From: an uncultured Eubacteriales bacterium
GTDB taxonomy: Bacteria; Bacillota; Clostridia; Oscillospirales; CAG-382
Length of the DNA stretch: 51,597 bases
Direction: 5' to 3'
NCBI GenBank assembly: GCA_900551295.1
Contig: URVJ01000017.1
Span: 1-51,597 of the forward strand
Position numbers and translations under genes: made by a program. Positions 9,458 to 18,482 of the stretch are shown here, one piece after another; the first letter of the stretch is position 1; the number at the start of each line of letters is the position of its first letter. The notes under the pieces were generated by a model. The model was not told where the DNA came from, did no database searches, and saw nothing but the letters and a program-made list of their open reading frames with translations.

Positions 9458-9490
9458 GTCCGGCTGAAATGCCGGACTTTGTGTTTGTAT
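9458..9490 (+). terminator. Intrinsic terminator after the acetyltransferase remnant
   Basis: A perfect 7-bp stem, GTCCGGC (9458-9464) with GCCGGAC (9471-9477), has a 6-base loop and is followed by TTTGTGTTT. Confidence 0.75.
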
Positions 9491-9543
9491 AAGGTTATTT
9501 TTTGCCGTTTTTTTGCGTGCCGGCAAAATTTACTCAATATCTC

Positions 9544-9583
9544 TTGTAAAAGACTTCAAAAAGTGATATACTGATTCAGTATA
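9544..9583 (+). promoter_or_regulatory. recD2 promoter with an overlapping dyad
   Basis: TTGTAA (9544-9549) and TATACT (9567-9572) are 17 bases apart. A second possible pair is TTCAAA (9555-9560) and TATAAT (9578-9583), also with a 17-base spacer. The two -10 elements are the halves of a 17-base dyad, TATACTG-att-CAGTATA (9567-9583), which could be an operator or a coincidence of two overlapping -10 boxes. Confidence 0.6.
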
Positions 9584-9640
9584 ATCGGTAGAAGTGTGCG
9601 AAAAGCGCATTTGTAAATAAAACGGAGGGATATTTTCGGA

Positions 9641-11857
9641 ATGTCGGACAACGGAAAGCAGACCGTAAAGGGACTTGTTGACAATATAACATATCAGAAC
9701 CCGGACAACGGCTACACTGTCTGTACGGTCGATTATGAGGGAAATCCCGTAACGCTTGTCGGAATAATCCCGACGCTTACCGAGGGCGAATATATCAGCG
9801 CCGAAGGCTCATGGACGTCGCACCCGACTTACGGCAAGCAGTTTTCCGTGACCTCTTATCAGAAAGAACTGCCCGCGACAAGCGACTCGATACTCGCATA
9901 TCTCTCGTCCGGCGTAATAAAGGGCATAGGCCCTGTCACGGCAAGGCGCATTGTGGATAAATACGGCTCGGAAACGTTAAAAGTCATAGAAGAACACCCT
10001 GAATGGCTGTCCGAAATCAAGGGAATAACGTCAAAACGCATAAGCGAAATATCCGAAAGCTTTAAAAATCAGTACGGTATGCGCCAGGTAATGCTGTATT
10101 TTCAGGGTATGCTGTCGCCGGCAATGTGCTTAAAGATTTACAAGCAGTGGGGCAACGCGTCGGTAGATGTTCTTAGAACAAATCCTTATGTGCTTTGCGA
10201 TCAGGTAGACGGAATAGGCTTTGAAAAAGCCGACAGTATGGCGCAGAAACTCGGTTTTACGCTTGACAACGAAGAAAGAATATATGCGGGTATCAAGTAT
10301 GAGCTTGGTCTTGAGCTTAACCGCGCAGGCAACTGCTGTCTGCCGCTCGATATGCTCACACAAAAGGCGTCCGCACTTCTCGGGACGGACAAAAGAACGG
10401 TTGAAGAGGCTTGCGGAGTGCTTTCCCAGAACGGCGAGGTAATTGCCGTAAAGGACGGCGAAGGGCGCATAATGATTTATCTTGAGCCGGTGTACAGAAC
10501 CGAAAAATTCTGTGCCGAAAAGCTGCTTTTGCTTGACAGCTCGGTTATAAACATACCTATCGACGATCCCGACGCGGAAATTTCAAGGGTGGAAAAGGAA
10601 ACCGGCATTGAATTTGCGCCGCTGCAAAGGGTTGCGGTCAAAAGCTCCGTCACACGCGGAGTTGTTATAGTTACGGGAGGCCCCGGAACGGGAAAAACTA
10701 CTGTAATACGTGCGATAATCGCGCTGTTTAAGAAAATAGGAACGCCGTTCTGCCTTGCCGCACCTACGGGACGCGCCGCAAAGAGAATGTCCGCGGCAAC
10801 GGGATACAAGGCAAAGACCATACACAGGCTGCTTGAATGTGATTTTGCAGGCGGCGAAGACGGGCAGTCGTTCAGACGCGACGAGGACAACTATCTTGAC
10901 GAAGAAGTTATAATAATTGACGAAGCGTCAATGGTGGACGTGTTTCTGTTCGGCGCGCTGCTGCGTGCGATACGTCCCGGCTCAAGGCTTATAATAATAG
11001 GCGACGCGGATCAGCTTTCGCCTGTCGGCGCAGGCGAGGTCTTTAACGATATGCTGAAATCAGGCGTGTTTATGTCTGTACGTCTGTCGGATATTTTCAG
11101 GCAGGCGCAGGGCAGCAGCATAGTTACCAACGCTCACCTTATAAACGAGGGACGTATGCCCGACTGCTCTAACAAGGGAGATTTCTTTTTTCTCAAACGC
11201 GAGAATGCCGCAGATGTGCGTGAACTTCTGGTATCTCTCTGCACGTCGCGTCTGCCGAATGCATACAAATACGATCCGTTAAAGGATATTCAGATAATCT
11301 GTCCTACGCGAAAGGGGGACGCAGGAACCGTTGCGCTCAATGCGCTGCTTCAGAGCAAACTCAATCCGCCGTCAACGGCAAAATCCGAACGCGAGGTGCG
11401 CGACGTCGTATTCCGTGAGGGCGATAAGGTTATGGTCGTAAAGAACAATTACGATATTGAATGGACTGACGAGGACGGCACGACGGGAAACGGCGTATTT
11501 AACGGTGATATAGGGTTTATTACAAAGATAGACCGTGCCGAGGAGAGCTTTTCGGTAAGCTTTGACGACGGCAGAAACGCGGTTTTCGATTATTCCGGAT
11601 TTGATGACCTTGAACACGCATATGCCATTACCGTGCATAAAAGTCAGGGCAGCGAGTACAACGCCGTCATTATTCCTCTTTACGGCTGTCCGGCAGGACT
11701 TCTCTCACGTAATATGCTATATACCGCACTTACCCGCGCCGGTAAACTTGCAGTCCTTGTCGGCAAGGTCGAAATCCTTTGCGAAATGGTCGCTAACAAC
11801 CGCCGCTCTATCCGCTTTACAGGTCTTGCAGGAATGCTCGAACTTCTGAAAAAATAA
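9641..11857 (+). CDS. recD2: RecD2-type SF1B DNA helicase
   Basis: This 738-residue protein is a stand-alone RecD-like 5'-3' helicase of the kind found in bacteria without RecBCD; it acts in DNA repair and replication fork processing. The N-terminal part (about 1-320) holds the RecD2-specific OB-like and helix-hairpin-helix regions (GVIKGIGPVTARRIVDKYG). Walker A GGPGTGKTT is at about residues 346-354 and Walker B IIIDEASMVD at about 423-432. The late motif ITVHKSQGSEY is near 663-673. Length fits RecD2. A GGAGGG site precedes ATG 9641. A structured repeat starts immediately after the stop codon. Confidence 0.95.
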   Translation: MSDNGKQTVKGLVDNITYQNPDNGYTVCTVDYEGNPVTLVGIIPTLTEGEYISAEGSWTSHPTYGKQFSVTSYQKELPATSDSILAYLSSGVIKGIGPVTARRIVDKYGSETLKVIEEHPEWLSEIKGITSKRISEISESFKNQYGMRQVMLYFQGMLSPAMCLKIYKQWGNASVDVLRTNPYVLCDQVDGIGFEKADSMAQKLGFTLDNEERIYAGIKYELGLELNRAGNCCLPLDMLTQKASALLGTDKRTVEEACGVLSQNGEVIAVKDGEGRIMIYLEPVYRTEKFCAEKLLLLDSSVINIPIDDPDAEISRVEKETGIEFAPLQRVAVKSSVTRGVVIVTGGPGTGKTTVIRAIIALFKKIGTPFCLAAPTGRAAKRMSAATGYKAKTIHRLLECDFAGGEDGQSFRRDEDNYLDEEVIIIDEASMVDVFLFGALLRAIRPGSRLIIIGDADQLSPVGAGEVFNDMLKSGVFMSVRLSDIFRQAQGSSIVTNAHLINEGRMPDCSNKGDFFFLKRENAADVRELLVSLCTSRLPNAYKYDPLKDIQIICPTRKGDAGTVALNALLQSKLNPPSTAKSEREVRDVVFREGDKVMVVKNNYDIEWTDEDGTTGNGVFNGDIGFITKIDRAEESFSVSFDDGRNAVFDYSGFDDLEHAYAITVHKSQGSEYNAVIIPLYGCPAGLLSRNMLYTALTRAGKLAVLVGKVEILCEMVANNRRSIRFTGLAGMLELLKK

Positions 11858-12180
11858 GGGGAAGAGAGTACGCGCTTTTCTGAAGAAAAGCTTTGCGCTC
11901 TAAAGAGTGTAAACAAAAGACTTTAATAGCCCTTAAATAAAAATAAAGCTGTTGGCAGTTCTGTGCCGCCGGCTTGTGCCGTTCGCAGTCGAACAGCAGG
12001 ACTGCGAACTCAGATCTGAACAGGTGCGTGAGCAAGCTATGGAAATTGTGTGCTGAAGGTGTCTTTGTTGGGTGAAATTGTTTCGCAAAAAACGAAATTT
12101 ATGCGGTATTTTAACTTCGCACTGACTATAAAATTGCACTTTGAAGAAAAATTCTCGTTTCCGCCCCAAACAGCCAAAAT
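11858..12180 (+). repeat. Interspersed structured repeat, short copy D
   Basis: It occupies the entire gap between recD2 and murJ. It has the same hairpin as copies B and C at 11981-12009 (arms GTTCGCAGTC and GACTGCGAAC) and the same right end (CACTTTGAAGAAAA, then a C-rich stretch). The roughly 300-base middle section present in copies B and C is missing. The left end differs: instead of the AT-rich palindrome it carries, at 11895-11914, the reverse complement of a TTTACACTCTTTAGAGCGC motif found inside copy C. The right end overlaps the in-frame region upstream of murJ. Exact boundaries are uncertain by about 15 bases. Confidence 0.85.
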
Positions 12181-12239
12181 CTGTTGCCCCCGTTCCGCAA
12201 AAATCACGGCAAAAAATTAAAGAAGAAAGAGGAACATCT

Positions 12240-13787
12240 GTGAAAAAGTCAGGTCTTTTGGGAAGCATAAGCTTCGTAATGATAATAATGATAGCGTCGA
12301 GATTGCTTGCGCTTGTAAGCTCGTCAGTGTATATGTCGTATTTTGGCGCAGATAATGTCGAGCTTAATATATATTCCTATGCCATAACTATCCCGAATAC
12401 CATATTCACTTGCCTCGGAACGGCGCTTTCGACGGTTGTGATCCCGATATATGCGTCGCATATAGCACAGAATAACCGCCTCGGCGCAAAAAAGTTCGCC
12501 GATAATATTATTACGCTGTCGGTGCTGCTTACGGCTGTCCTTGTAGTTGCGGGAATCGCGCTTTCTCCCGTAATACCTTATCTTACGGATTATACCTCTG
12601 AAACCGAATATCCCTTTGCGGTAAAATCTCTTATGATAATGATGCCGGTCATGTTCTTCTACGGACTGAATTTTATATTTCAGGGTATGCTCCAGTCCGA
12701 GGGAAAATTCGGCTGGCCCGCGTTTGTCAGCGTTCCCAGCAGCCTTGTCGTCATACTTTATGTGTTTACCCTTGCGGATAGGTTCGGCGTGACGGGATTG
12801 CTTGTCGCGACGTTTATCGGACTTGCAATGCAGGCTCTTATACTTGTTCCGCCGCTGTATAAAACGGGATACAGATATAAACCGTCACTGAAATTCAAAG
12901 ATTCCGATATTGTGACCGCGGCAAAGATGACGCCGCCGGTTCTTATAGGAGTTTCGGCATATCAGATAAATATGTTCTATAATACAAGCATGATAGCAAG
13001 GTACGATATGGTGTCGCTGCTTACGTATGTGCAGAATATAGTTGTGTATATGGTGCTTGCGTTTGTAAACTCGGTAACGGCTGTGCTGTACCCGAAACTT
13101 ACTCAGAGCGTTTCCCTCGGAGATTATGACGGATATAAGAAAACGCTGTCAGATGTGCTTGCAAATGTGTGGACGCTGCTTATCCCCGTAACTTTCGGAC
13201 TTATCGCGGTAAGACGCGAACTTGTTTCGCTTATTCTCGAATGGGGGAAAACGGGTGCGGACAGCGCGGACGCCGCGGCTTCGCTTATGTTCATGTACGC
13301 TCTCGGCGTTATCGGAATAGGCTCTAAGGAAATACTCGACAGGGCGTTCTATGCTCTTAAAAATACGCTTATACCTGCCGTAAACGGCTTTGTGATAATG
13401 GCGGTAAATATAGTGCTCAGCCTTGTGTTCATGAAATTCTTGGGCGCATACGGAATACCGTTTGCATATTCTTTCGCGTCGGTAACGGGACTTGTAATAC
13501 TTCTCATAGCGCTGAAAAAGAAAATAGGCTCTTACGGCACGGGACTCGGAAAAACGGTAGTCAAGTGTATAGTTTCCGGTGCGGTAATGCTTGTGTTTGT
13601 TGAAATCGTAAAAATTCCTCTCGGAAATGTCATAAACGGCAGCTCGTTTTTAAGCAGAATTCTGCTTCTCGGAATACCTGCGGCATTCGGCGTGCTTGTC
13701 TACGGAATTATGATAGTTCTGCTTAAAGTTCCGGCTGCGGAATTTGTAAAAAATGCACTCGGTAAGGTTGTGCGCAAAAAGGCATGA
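12240..13787 (+). CDS. murJ: Lipid II flippase MurJ family
   Basis: A 515-residue polytopic membrane protein of the MVF/MOP superfamily, predicted about 14 membrane segments, that flips lipid-linked peptidoglycan precursor to the outer face. The segment with NIYSYAITIPNTIF and STVVIPIYASH near the N-terminus is typical of MurJ. The GTG at 12240 is chosen because AGAAAGAGG lies just upstream; an in-frame ATG at 12141 would add 33 basic residues encoded by the end of the structured repeat and has no ribosome site. A related polysaccharide flippase such as SpoVB is the alternative, but the sequence favours MurJ. Confidence 0.88.
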   Translation: MKKSGLLGSISFVMIIMIASRLLALVSSSVYMSYFGADNVELNIYSYAITIPNTIFTCLGTALSTVVIPIYASHIAQNNRLGAKKFADNIITLSVLLTAVLVVAGIALSPVIPYLTDYTSETEYPFAVKSLMIMMPVMFFYGLNFIFQGMLQSEGKFGWPAFVSVPSSLVVILYVFTLADRFGVTGLLVATFIGLAMQALILVPPLYKTGYRYKPSLKFKDSDIVTAAKMTPPVLIGVSAYQINMFYNTSMIARYDMVSLLTYVQNIVVYMVLAFVNSVTAVLYPKLTQSVSLGDYDGYKKTLSDVLANVWTLLIPVTFGLIAVRRELVSLILEWGKTGADSADAAASLMFMYALGVIGIGSKEILDRAFYALKNTLIPAVNGFVIMAVNIVLSLVFMKFLGAYGIPFAYSFASVTGLVILLIALKKKIGSYGTGLGKTVVKCIVSGAVMLVFVEIVKIPLGNVINGSSFLSRILLLGIPAAFGVLVYGIMIVLLKVPAAEFVKNALGKVVRKKA

Positions 13788-13822
13788 GCTTACCGAGTTT
13801 CGGAAGGCGGTAATGAAAAAAC

Positions 13823-14596
13823 ATGGATAAAAAATGCAGGATAACGGCTTTTGCAAATCAGAAAGGCGGCGTCGGAAAGACCACAAGCGCTGTCAATATA
13901 GCGGCGTCGGTCGGAGCACTCGGCAAAAAAGTTCTGCTTTGCGACTTTGATCCTCAGGGAAATGCGTCAAGCGGTGTCGGAGTTGAAAAAAACGCCGAGC
14001 TTTCGACTTATGACGTTCTTCTCGGCACAAATCCGTATGAAATAATCAGAAAGACCGACTATGAGGGGCTCGATGTAATGCCGGCGTCGATAAACCTTGC
14101 CGGTGCGGAACTTGAAATTGCCGACGAACAGAAGCGCGAATATAAGCTCAAAAACGTTCTCGATACTCTGCGGCATGAATACGATTACATATTTATCGAC
14201 TGTCCGCCGTCTCTCGGACTGCTCACCATAAACGCTCTGTGCGCCGCGGACGGTGTAATTGTCCCCATGCAGTGCGAATATTTTGCGCTTGAAGGACTGT
14301 CGCAGCTTTCGCAGACTATTTCCATAGTCAGAAAAAAGTATAATCCGTCTCTTGAGCTTGACGGAATAGTTATCACCATGTTCGACGGACGCCTTAACCT
14401 GTCGCTTCAGGTGCTTGAAGAAATAAAGAGATATTTTCCCGGCAAGATATACCGCACGCCGGTTCCCAGAAACGTAAGGCTCTCGGAGGCTCCGAGCTAC
14501 GGTATGCCGGTGCGCTACTACGATAAAAGCTCAAAGGGCGCCGCGGCTTATAACGATATAGCAAAGGAAATTACCGAAAGGGAAAAGAGTTTTTAA
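13823..14596 (+). CDS. ParA/Soj family chromosome-partitioning ATPase
   Basis: A 257-residue deviant-Walker ATPase. The motif KGGVGKTT spans residues 14-21, with the signature first lysine K14 of the ParA/MinD group. FIDCPPSLG is the Walker B region, and VPRNVRLSEAPSYGMP is the usual Soj C-terminal signature. ParA proteins pattern DNA or protein cargo through ATP-dependent DNA binding, normally with ParB. No parB or parS-like site is next to it: it lies 35 bases after murJ and 13 bases before a DMT transporter. It may be the main Soj with ParB elsewhere, or an orphan that positions another cargo. Confidence 0.9.
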   Translation: MDKKCRITAFANQKGGVGKTTSAVNIAASVGALGKKVLLCDFDPQGNASSGVGVEKNAELSTYDVLLGTNPYEIIRKTDYEGLDVMPASINLAGAELEIADEQKREYKLKNVLDTLRHEYDYIFIDCPPSLGLLTINALCAADGVIVPMQCEYFALEGLSQLSQTISIVRKKYNPSLELDGIVITMFDGRLNLSLQVLEEIKRYFPGKIYRTPVPRNVRLSEAPSYGMPVRYYDKSSKGAAAYNDIAKEITEREKSF

Positions 14597-14609
14597 GGAC
14601 AGAATAATC

Positions 14610-15464
14610 ATGAAAATTTCAAAAAACGTAAAAGGCGCACTTTTGATGTCGCTTGCCTGCGTCTGCTTCAGTATAGGCGGCGTGCTTTTAAAGTACATAT
14701 CGTGGTCGGCGCTTTCTTCAAACGGCGTGCGCACGTTTATAACGGCTCTGATGTTCGCGGTATATATGAAAGTAAAACATCACAAGCTAAAAGTAAACAA
14801 AACAATTCTTCTTGCCGCGGCGTGTTCAATGTTCGTGTCGATGTTTTTCGCGCTTTCGACTAAAAATACCTCGGCGGCAAACGCAATAGTCCTCCAGTTT
14901 ACAGCACCCGTGTTTATAATCGTAATAAACGCGCTGTTTCTTCATAAAAAGAGCGACAGAACCGAACTTGTAACCTGCGGGCTTGTATTCTTCGGGATAG
15001 TGCTGTTTTTCTTCGATTCCATGACGACGGGAAACTATCTCGGCGACTTTTTCGGACTTATGTCGGGCATCTGCTATGCCGGAGTTTTCATTTTCAATAA
15101 AAACGAGGATTCCGACGCGCCGTCGGCTATGCTTATAGGATATTTTGCGTCGGCTGTCGTGGGACTTCCGTTTATTTTCCGTGAGACAGACTTTTCGGCA
15201 AACACAATACTTCTTCTTATAATTCTCGGTGTGTTCCAGCTCGGCGCGGGGTACCTTTTCTTCTCGGAATCGCTGAATTACCTTGCCGCGGTTCCCGCGT
15301 CGCTTATGTCGGGGCTTGAGCCGATACTCAATCCTATACTTGTTGCGATATTCTATCCCGAAGAAAAGCTGAGCGTCTTTTCAATATGCGGTGCGGCGGT
15401 GGTTCTTGTGTCTATTGTCGCTTATAACGTGATAAAGGCAAAGAATCCGGAACAGAATACATAG
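14610..15464 (+). CDS. EamA/DMT family transporter
   Basis: A 284-residue membrane protein with about ten hydrophobic segments in two EamA repeats (about 8-140 and 150-280). Such proteins are usually exporters of amino acids or other small metabolites; this substrate cannot be predicted. It begins 13 bases after parA with an AAGGAC-type site and is probably cotranscribed with it. A second, unrelated DMT protein is encoded at 49155. Confidence 0.88.
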   Translation: MKISKNVKGALLMSLACVCFSIGGVLLKYISWSALSSNGVRTFITALMFAVYMKVKHHKLKVNKTILLAAACSMFVSMFFALSTKNTSAANAIVLQFTAPVFIIVINALFLHKKSDRTELVTCGLVFFGIVLFFFDSMTTGNYLGDFFGLMSGICYAGVFIFNKNEDSDAPSAMLIGYFASAVVGLPFIFRETDFSANTILLLIILGVFQLGAGYLFFSESLNYLAAVPASLMSGLEPILNPILVAIFYPEEKLSVFSICGAAVVLVSIVAYNVIKAKNPEQNT

Positions 15465-15492
15465 CTCCTTTGTAAAACTTTTTGCAGCCCTC

Positions 15493-15521
15493 TTGAAAAA
15501 GCGCATTGTTTCTGATATAAT
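15493..15521 (+). promoter_or_regulatory. Sigma-A type promoter of the DUF3048 lipoprotein gene
   Basis: TTGAAA (15493-15498) and TATAAT (15516-15521) are separated by exactly 17 bases, 40 bases before the start codon. Confidence 0.8.
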
Positions 15522-15561
15522 TAATCAGTTAATATGTTTTTTTGTGTGAAAGGAAAAAGAT

Positions 15562-16710
15562 ATGCTTGGAAAATCAAAATTTTTGCTTGTCTCGCTGTGT
15601 ATTTTGCTCGCACTCACGCTTTGCTCATGCAAAAACAGTACAAAGCAGACGGATACAAAGCTTCCCGACGGTGTTTCGGACGGCGCGGATGTGAACGGCG
15701 GTAAGAATAACGCTGCGGACGATCAAAACGTAAAAAACGATACTGACGGCGATAAAAAAGCCGAAGATCAAAACAAAGACCCCGAATTTTTAAACCCGAT
15801 CTCGGGACTCGAATGTACAAAAGAGATTTATGAAAACCGTCCCGTTGCAGTAATGCTAAACAATATCAAGCAGGCTATGCCGCAGGTCGGAATATCTCAT
15901 GCAGACATTATATACGAAGTGCTTGAGGAAGGCGGAATAACCCGTCTTATGGGCGTGTTCAAGGACTATAAGGATATAGCCGAACTCGGTTCGATACGTT
16001 CTTCGCGCGACTATTACATCGATCTTTCCGACGCGCACGACGCGATATATGTTCACTGCGGAGGCAGCACCTATGCCAAGGCAATGTTAAAAGAGAGAAA
16101 GACCGAGGACATTGACGGACTGTACGTAAACAATTTCTACCGCAGCAAGTCGCGTGCAAAGACCATGGCATATGAGCATACGCTCATGATAAGCGGAGAG
16201 GGACTGACAAATGCGATAGCCGACAAGGGTTACAGAACAACGTCGGACAAGGCTCAGCCGCTTAAATTCTCGGCGGATTACAAAAAAGGCGAAACAGACG
16301 CAGTAAACATCAAGGTGCCGTTCTCGCTTGCACTGTCGCAAAATCCGTACGCGCTGTCAACCTTTGCTTTCGATAAGGATAAGAACGCATATTTCAAAGG
16401 ACAGTACGATACGACGCACATTGACGGAGAAACCGGAGAGCAGCTTTGCTTTGACAACGTTATAACGCTTGAATGCAAGCAGAACGTAATTCCCGGCGAC
16501 GCATACCACTGCCTTGCGGTAAACTTTACCGGCGAGGGCAAAGGTCTTTATGCCGCGGACGGCAAGATAAGAGAAATTACTTGGAAAAAAGCGTCGAGAA
16601 CCGAAAAATATACTCTGTACGAATCGGACGGTGTGACCGAGCTTGTCTTGAAGCCGGGAAAAACGTATATAGGAATTGTGCCGACAGGTACAGAGGTATC
16701 GTACAGCTGA
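15562..16710 (+). CDS. YerB-like DUF3048 domain lipoprotein
   Basis: A 382-residue exported lipoprotein. The signal peptide ends in the lipobox LCSC, with C23 as the lipid-anchored residue. A charged, low-complexity linker rich in Asp, Lys and Asn runs to about residue 72. The DUF3048 domain follows, with the characteristic NRPVAVMLNNI, QVGISHADIIYE and GSIRSSRDYYIDL segments. The family is common in Firmicutes and its biochemical role is not established. The gene has its own consensus promoter and an AAAGGAAAAAG site. argS follows after 30 bases and may share the transcript. Confidence 0.9.
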   Translation: MLGKSKFLLVSLCILLALTLCSCKNSTKQTDTKLPDGVSDGADVNGGKNNAADDQNVKNDTDGDKKAEDQNKDPEFLNPISGLECTKEIYENRPVAVMLNNIKQAMPQVGISHADIIYEVLEEGGITRLMGVFKDYKDIAELGSIRSSRDYYIDLSDAHDAIYVHCGGSTYAKAMLKERKTEDIDGLYVNNFYRSKSRAKTMAYEHTLMISGEGLTNAIADKGYRTTSDKAQPLKFSADYKKGETDAVNIKVPFSLALSQNPYALSTFAFDKDKNAYFKGQYDTTHIDGETGEQLCFDNVITLECKQNVIPGDAYHCLAVNFTGEGKGLYAADGKIREITWKKASRTEKYTLYESDGVTELVLKPGKTYIGIVPTGTEVSYS

Positions 16711-16740
16711 CAGGCACGAAACGAAAGGAAATATACAGAC

Positions 16741-18447
16741 ATGAACGAAAAGACAAAAGTTGCCGGCAATATTAAAGCGGCGTGTCCCGAACTTAGCGAT
16801 GCCGATATAGAAAGTATGCTTGAAGTTCCGGCAGACCGCAAAATGGGCGATATTGCACTTCCGTGCTTTAAACTCAGCCGTGTTCTGAGGAAAGCTCCGC
16901 CTGCGATTGCCGAAGAAATATGCAAGGCTCTCGAACAGAACGCGGACGCCGCAAAGGGCTACAAGAAAATAGAAAGCGTAAACGGATATCTAAATTTCTT
17001 TATTGCCGAAAGCTCGCTTACGGCGGATCTCGAAAAGATGTCGTCTGATAAAAACTACGGAAAGAGCAGCGAGGGAGCGGGCAAAACAATAGTTCTCGAC
17101 TATTCTTCGCCGAATATTGCAAAGCCTTTCCATATCGGACATCTCCGTTCGACGGTCATAGGTCAGTCAATAAAGAATATCTACAAGTTCTGCGGATATA
17201 ACTGCGTCGGAGTAAACCATCTCGGCGACTGGGGAACGCAGTTCGGAAAGCTCATTGTTGCTTACAAGAAGTGGGGCAGCAAAGAGGAGATAGAGAGCCG
17301 CGGCATAGACGCGCTGACCGAAATATATGTAAAATTCCACGAGGAAGCAGAGAAAGATCCGTCGCTTAACGACGAGGCGAGAGCCGCGTTCACAAAGATG
17401 GAACAGCACGACAAGGAGTACCTTGATCTCTGGAAGTGGTTTGTACATATATCCATAACAGAGTTCAAAAAGACGTATGAGCTTATCGGCGCGGACTTTG
17501 AAAGCTGGAACGGCGAAAGCTTTTACTTTGACAAGACGGACAGGGTTATAGCCGAGCTGAGAGAGAAAAATCTGCTGTCGGTTGACGACGGTGCGGAAAT
17601 AGTAAGGCTCGACGAGTACAATATGCCGCCGTGCCTGATACTCAAATCCGACGGTTCGACGATATACGCGACGCGCGACATTGCCGCCGCGATCTACCGC
17701 AAGGAAACATATGACTTTGACAAGTGCATATATGTCACAAGCGCGGGACAGAGCCTGCATTTCGCTCAGTTCTTCAAGGTAATAGGACTTATGGGATATG
17801 ACTGGGCAAAGGATCTTGTCCATGTGCCTTTCGGAACGGTAAGCATTGAGGGCGCAAAGCTTGCTACGCGCACGGGAAACGTCGTACTGCTTGAGGATAT
17901 TTTCAGAGTCGCAACCCAAAAGACGCTTGAGATAATCAACGAGAAAAATCCCGGACTTGAAAACAAGGAACAGGTTGCAAGCGCTGTCGGCGTGGGCGCG
18001 GTAATATTCCACGACCTCTCCAACAACAGAATAAAGGACGTAAACTTTGTCTGGGACGAGGTTCTCAACTTTGACGGAAATACGGGTCCTTATGTTCAGT
18101 ACACATATGCGCGCTGTTCGGGTATAATCGACAAGGCAAATGGTGCCGGAATTTACGGTACGGGCGAGTTTAAGTTCACGGACGAAAGCGAAACTGCGCT
18201 TGTAAAGACGCTTAAAAACTTCCCGGATAAGGTACAGCAGGCAAAGAACGACCTTGAACCGTCCGTTATAGCAAGATATCTGCTTGACGTCTGCGCGGAC
18301 TTCAACAGATTTTATCATGACTGCCCCGTGCTTAAAGCCGAGGATGACGCGGTAAAGAATACGCGCGTTGCTTTGGTAAAGGCAAGCGCAAACGTGCTGA
18401 ATAACGGTCTTGCGCTTATAGGACTTAAAAGACCCAAGAATATTTAA
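16741..18447 (+). CDS. argS: Arginyl-tRNA synthetase
   Basis: This 568-residue class I synthetase charges tRNA-Arg. The N-terminal additional domain (about 1-100) precedes the catalytic core with HIGH at about residues 131-134 (HIGHLRST). The second class I motif is degenerate (LATRTGN, near residue 375) instead of KMSK, which is usual for ArgRS. The C-terminal DALR anticodon-binding domain contains YVQYTYARCSGI. Length is standard. An AAAGGAA site precedes ATG 16741. Confidence 0.97.
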   Translation: MNEKTKVAGNIKAACPELSDADIESMLEVPADRKMGDIALPCFKLSRVLRKAPPAIAEEICKALEQNADAAKGYKKIESVNGYLNFFIAESSLTADLEKMSSDKNYGKSSEGAGKTIVLDYSSPNIAKPFHIGHLRSTVIGQSIKNIYKFCGYNCVGVNHLGDWGTQFGKLIVAYKKWGSKEEIESRGIDALTEIYVKFHEEAEKDPSLNDEARAAFTKMEQHDKEYLDLWKWFVHISITEFKKTYELIGADFESWNGESFYFDKTDRVIAELREKNLLSVDDGAEIVRLDEYNMPPCLILKSDGSTIYATRDIAAAIYRKETYDFDKCIYVTSAGQSLHFAQFFKVIGLMGYDWAKDLVHVPFGTVSIEGAKLATRTGNVVLLEDIFRVATQKTLEIINEKNPGLENKEQVASAVGVGAVIFHDLSNNRIKDVNFVWDEVLNFDGNTGPYVQYTYARCSGIIDKANGAGIYGTGEFKFTDESETALVKTLKNFPDKVQQAKNDLEPSVIARYLLDVCADFNRFYHDCPVLKAEDDAVKNTRVALVKASANVLNNGLALIGLKRPKNI

Positions 18448-18482
18448 GTGATCAATTTTCAGAATTAAGGAGTAAATAAACC

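Noticed and set aside
12141..12239. N-terminal extension of MurJ from ATG 12141
   Set aside because: The extra 33 residues are encoded by the repeat end, are basic and low-complexity, and have no ribosome site, whereas GTG 12240 has a good one.
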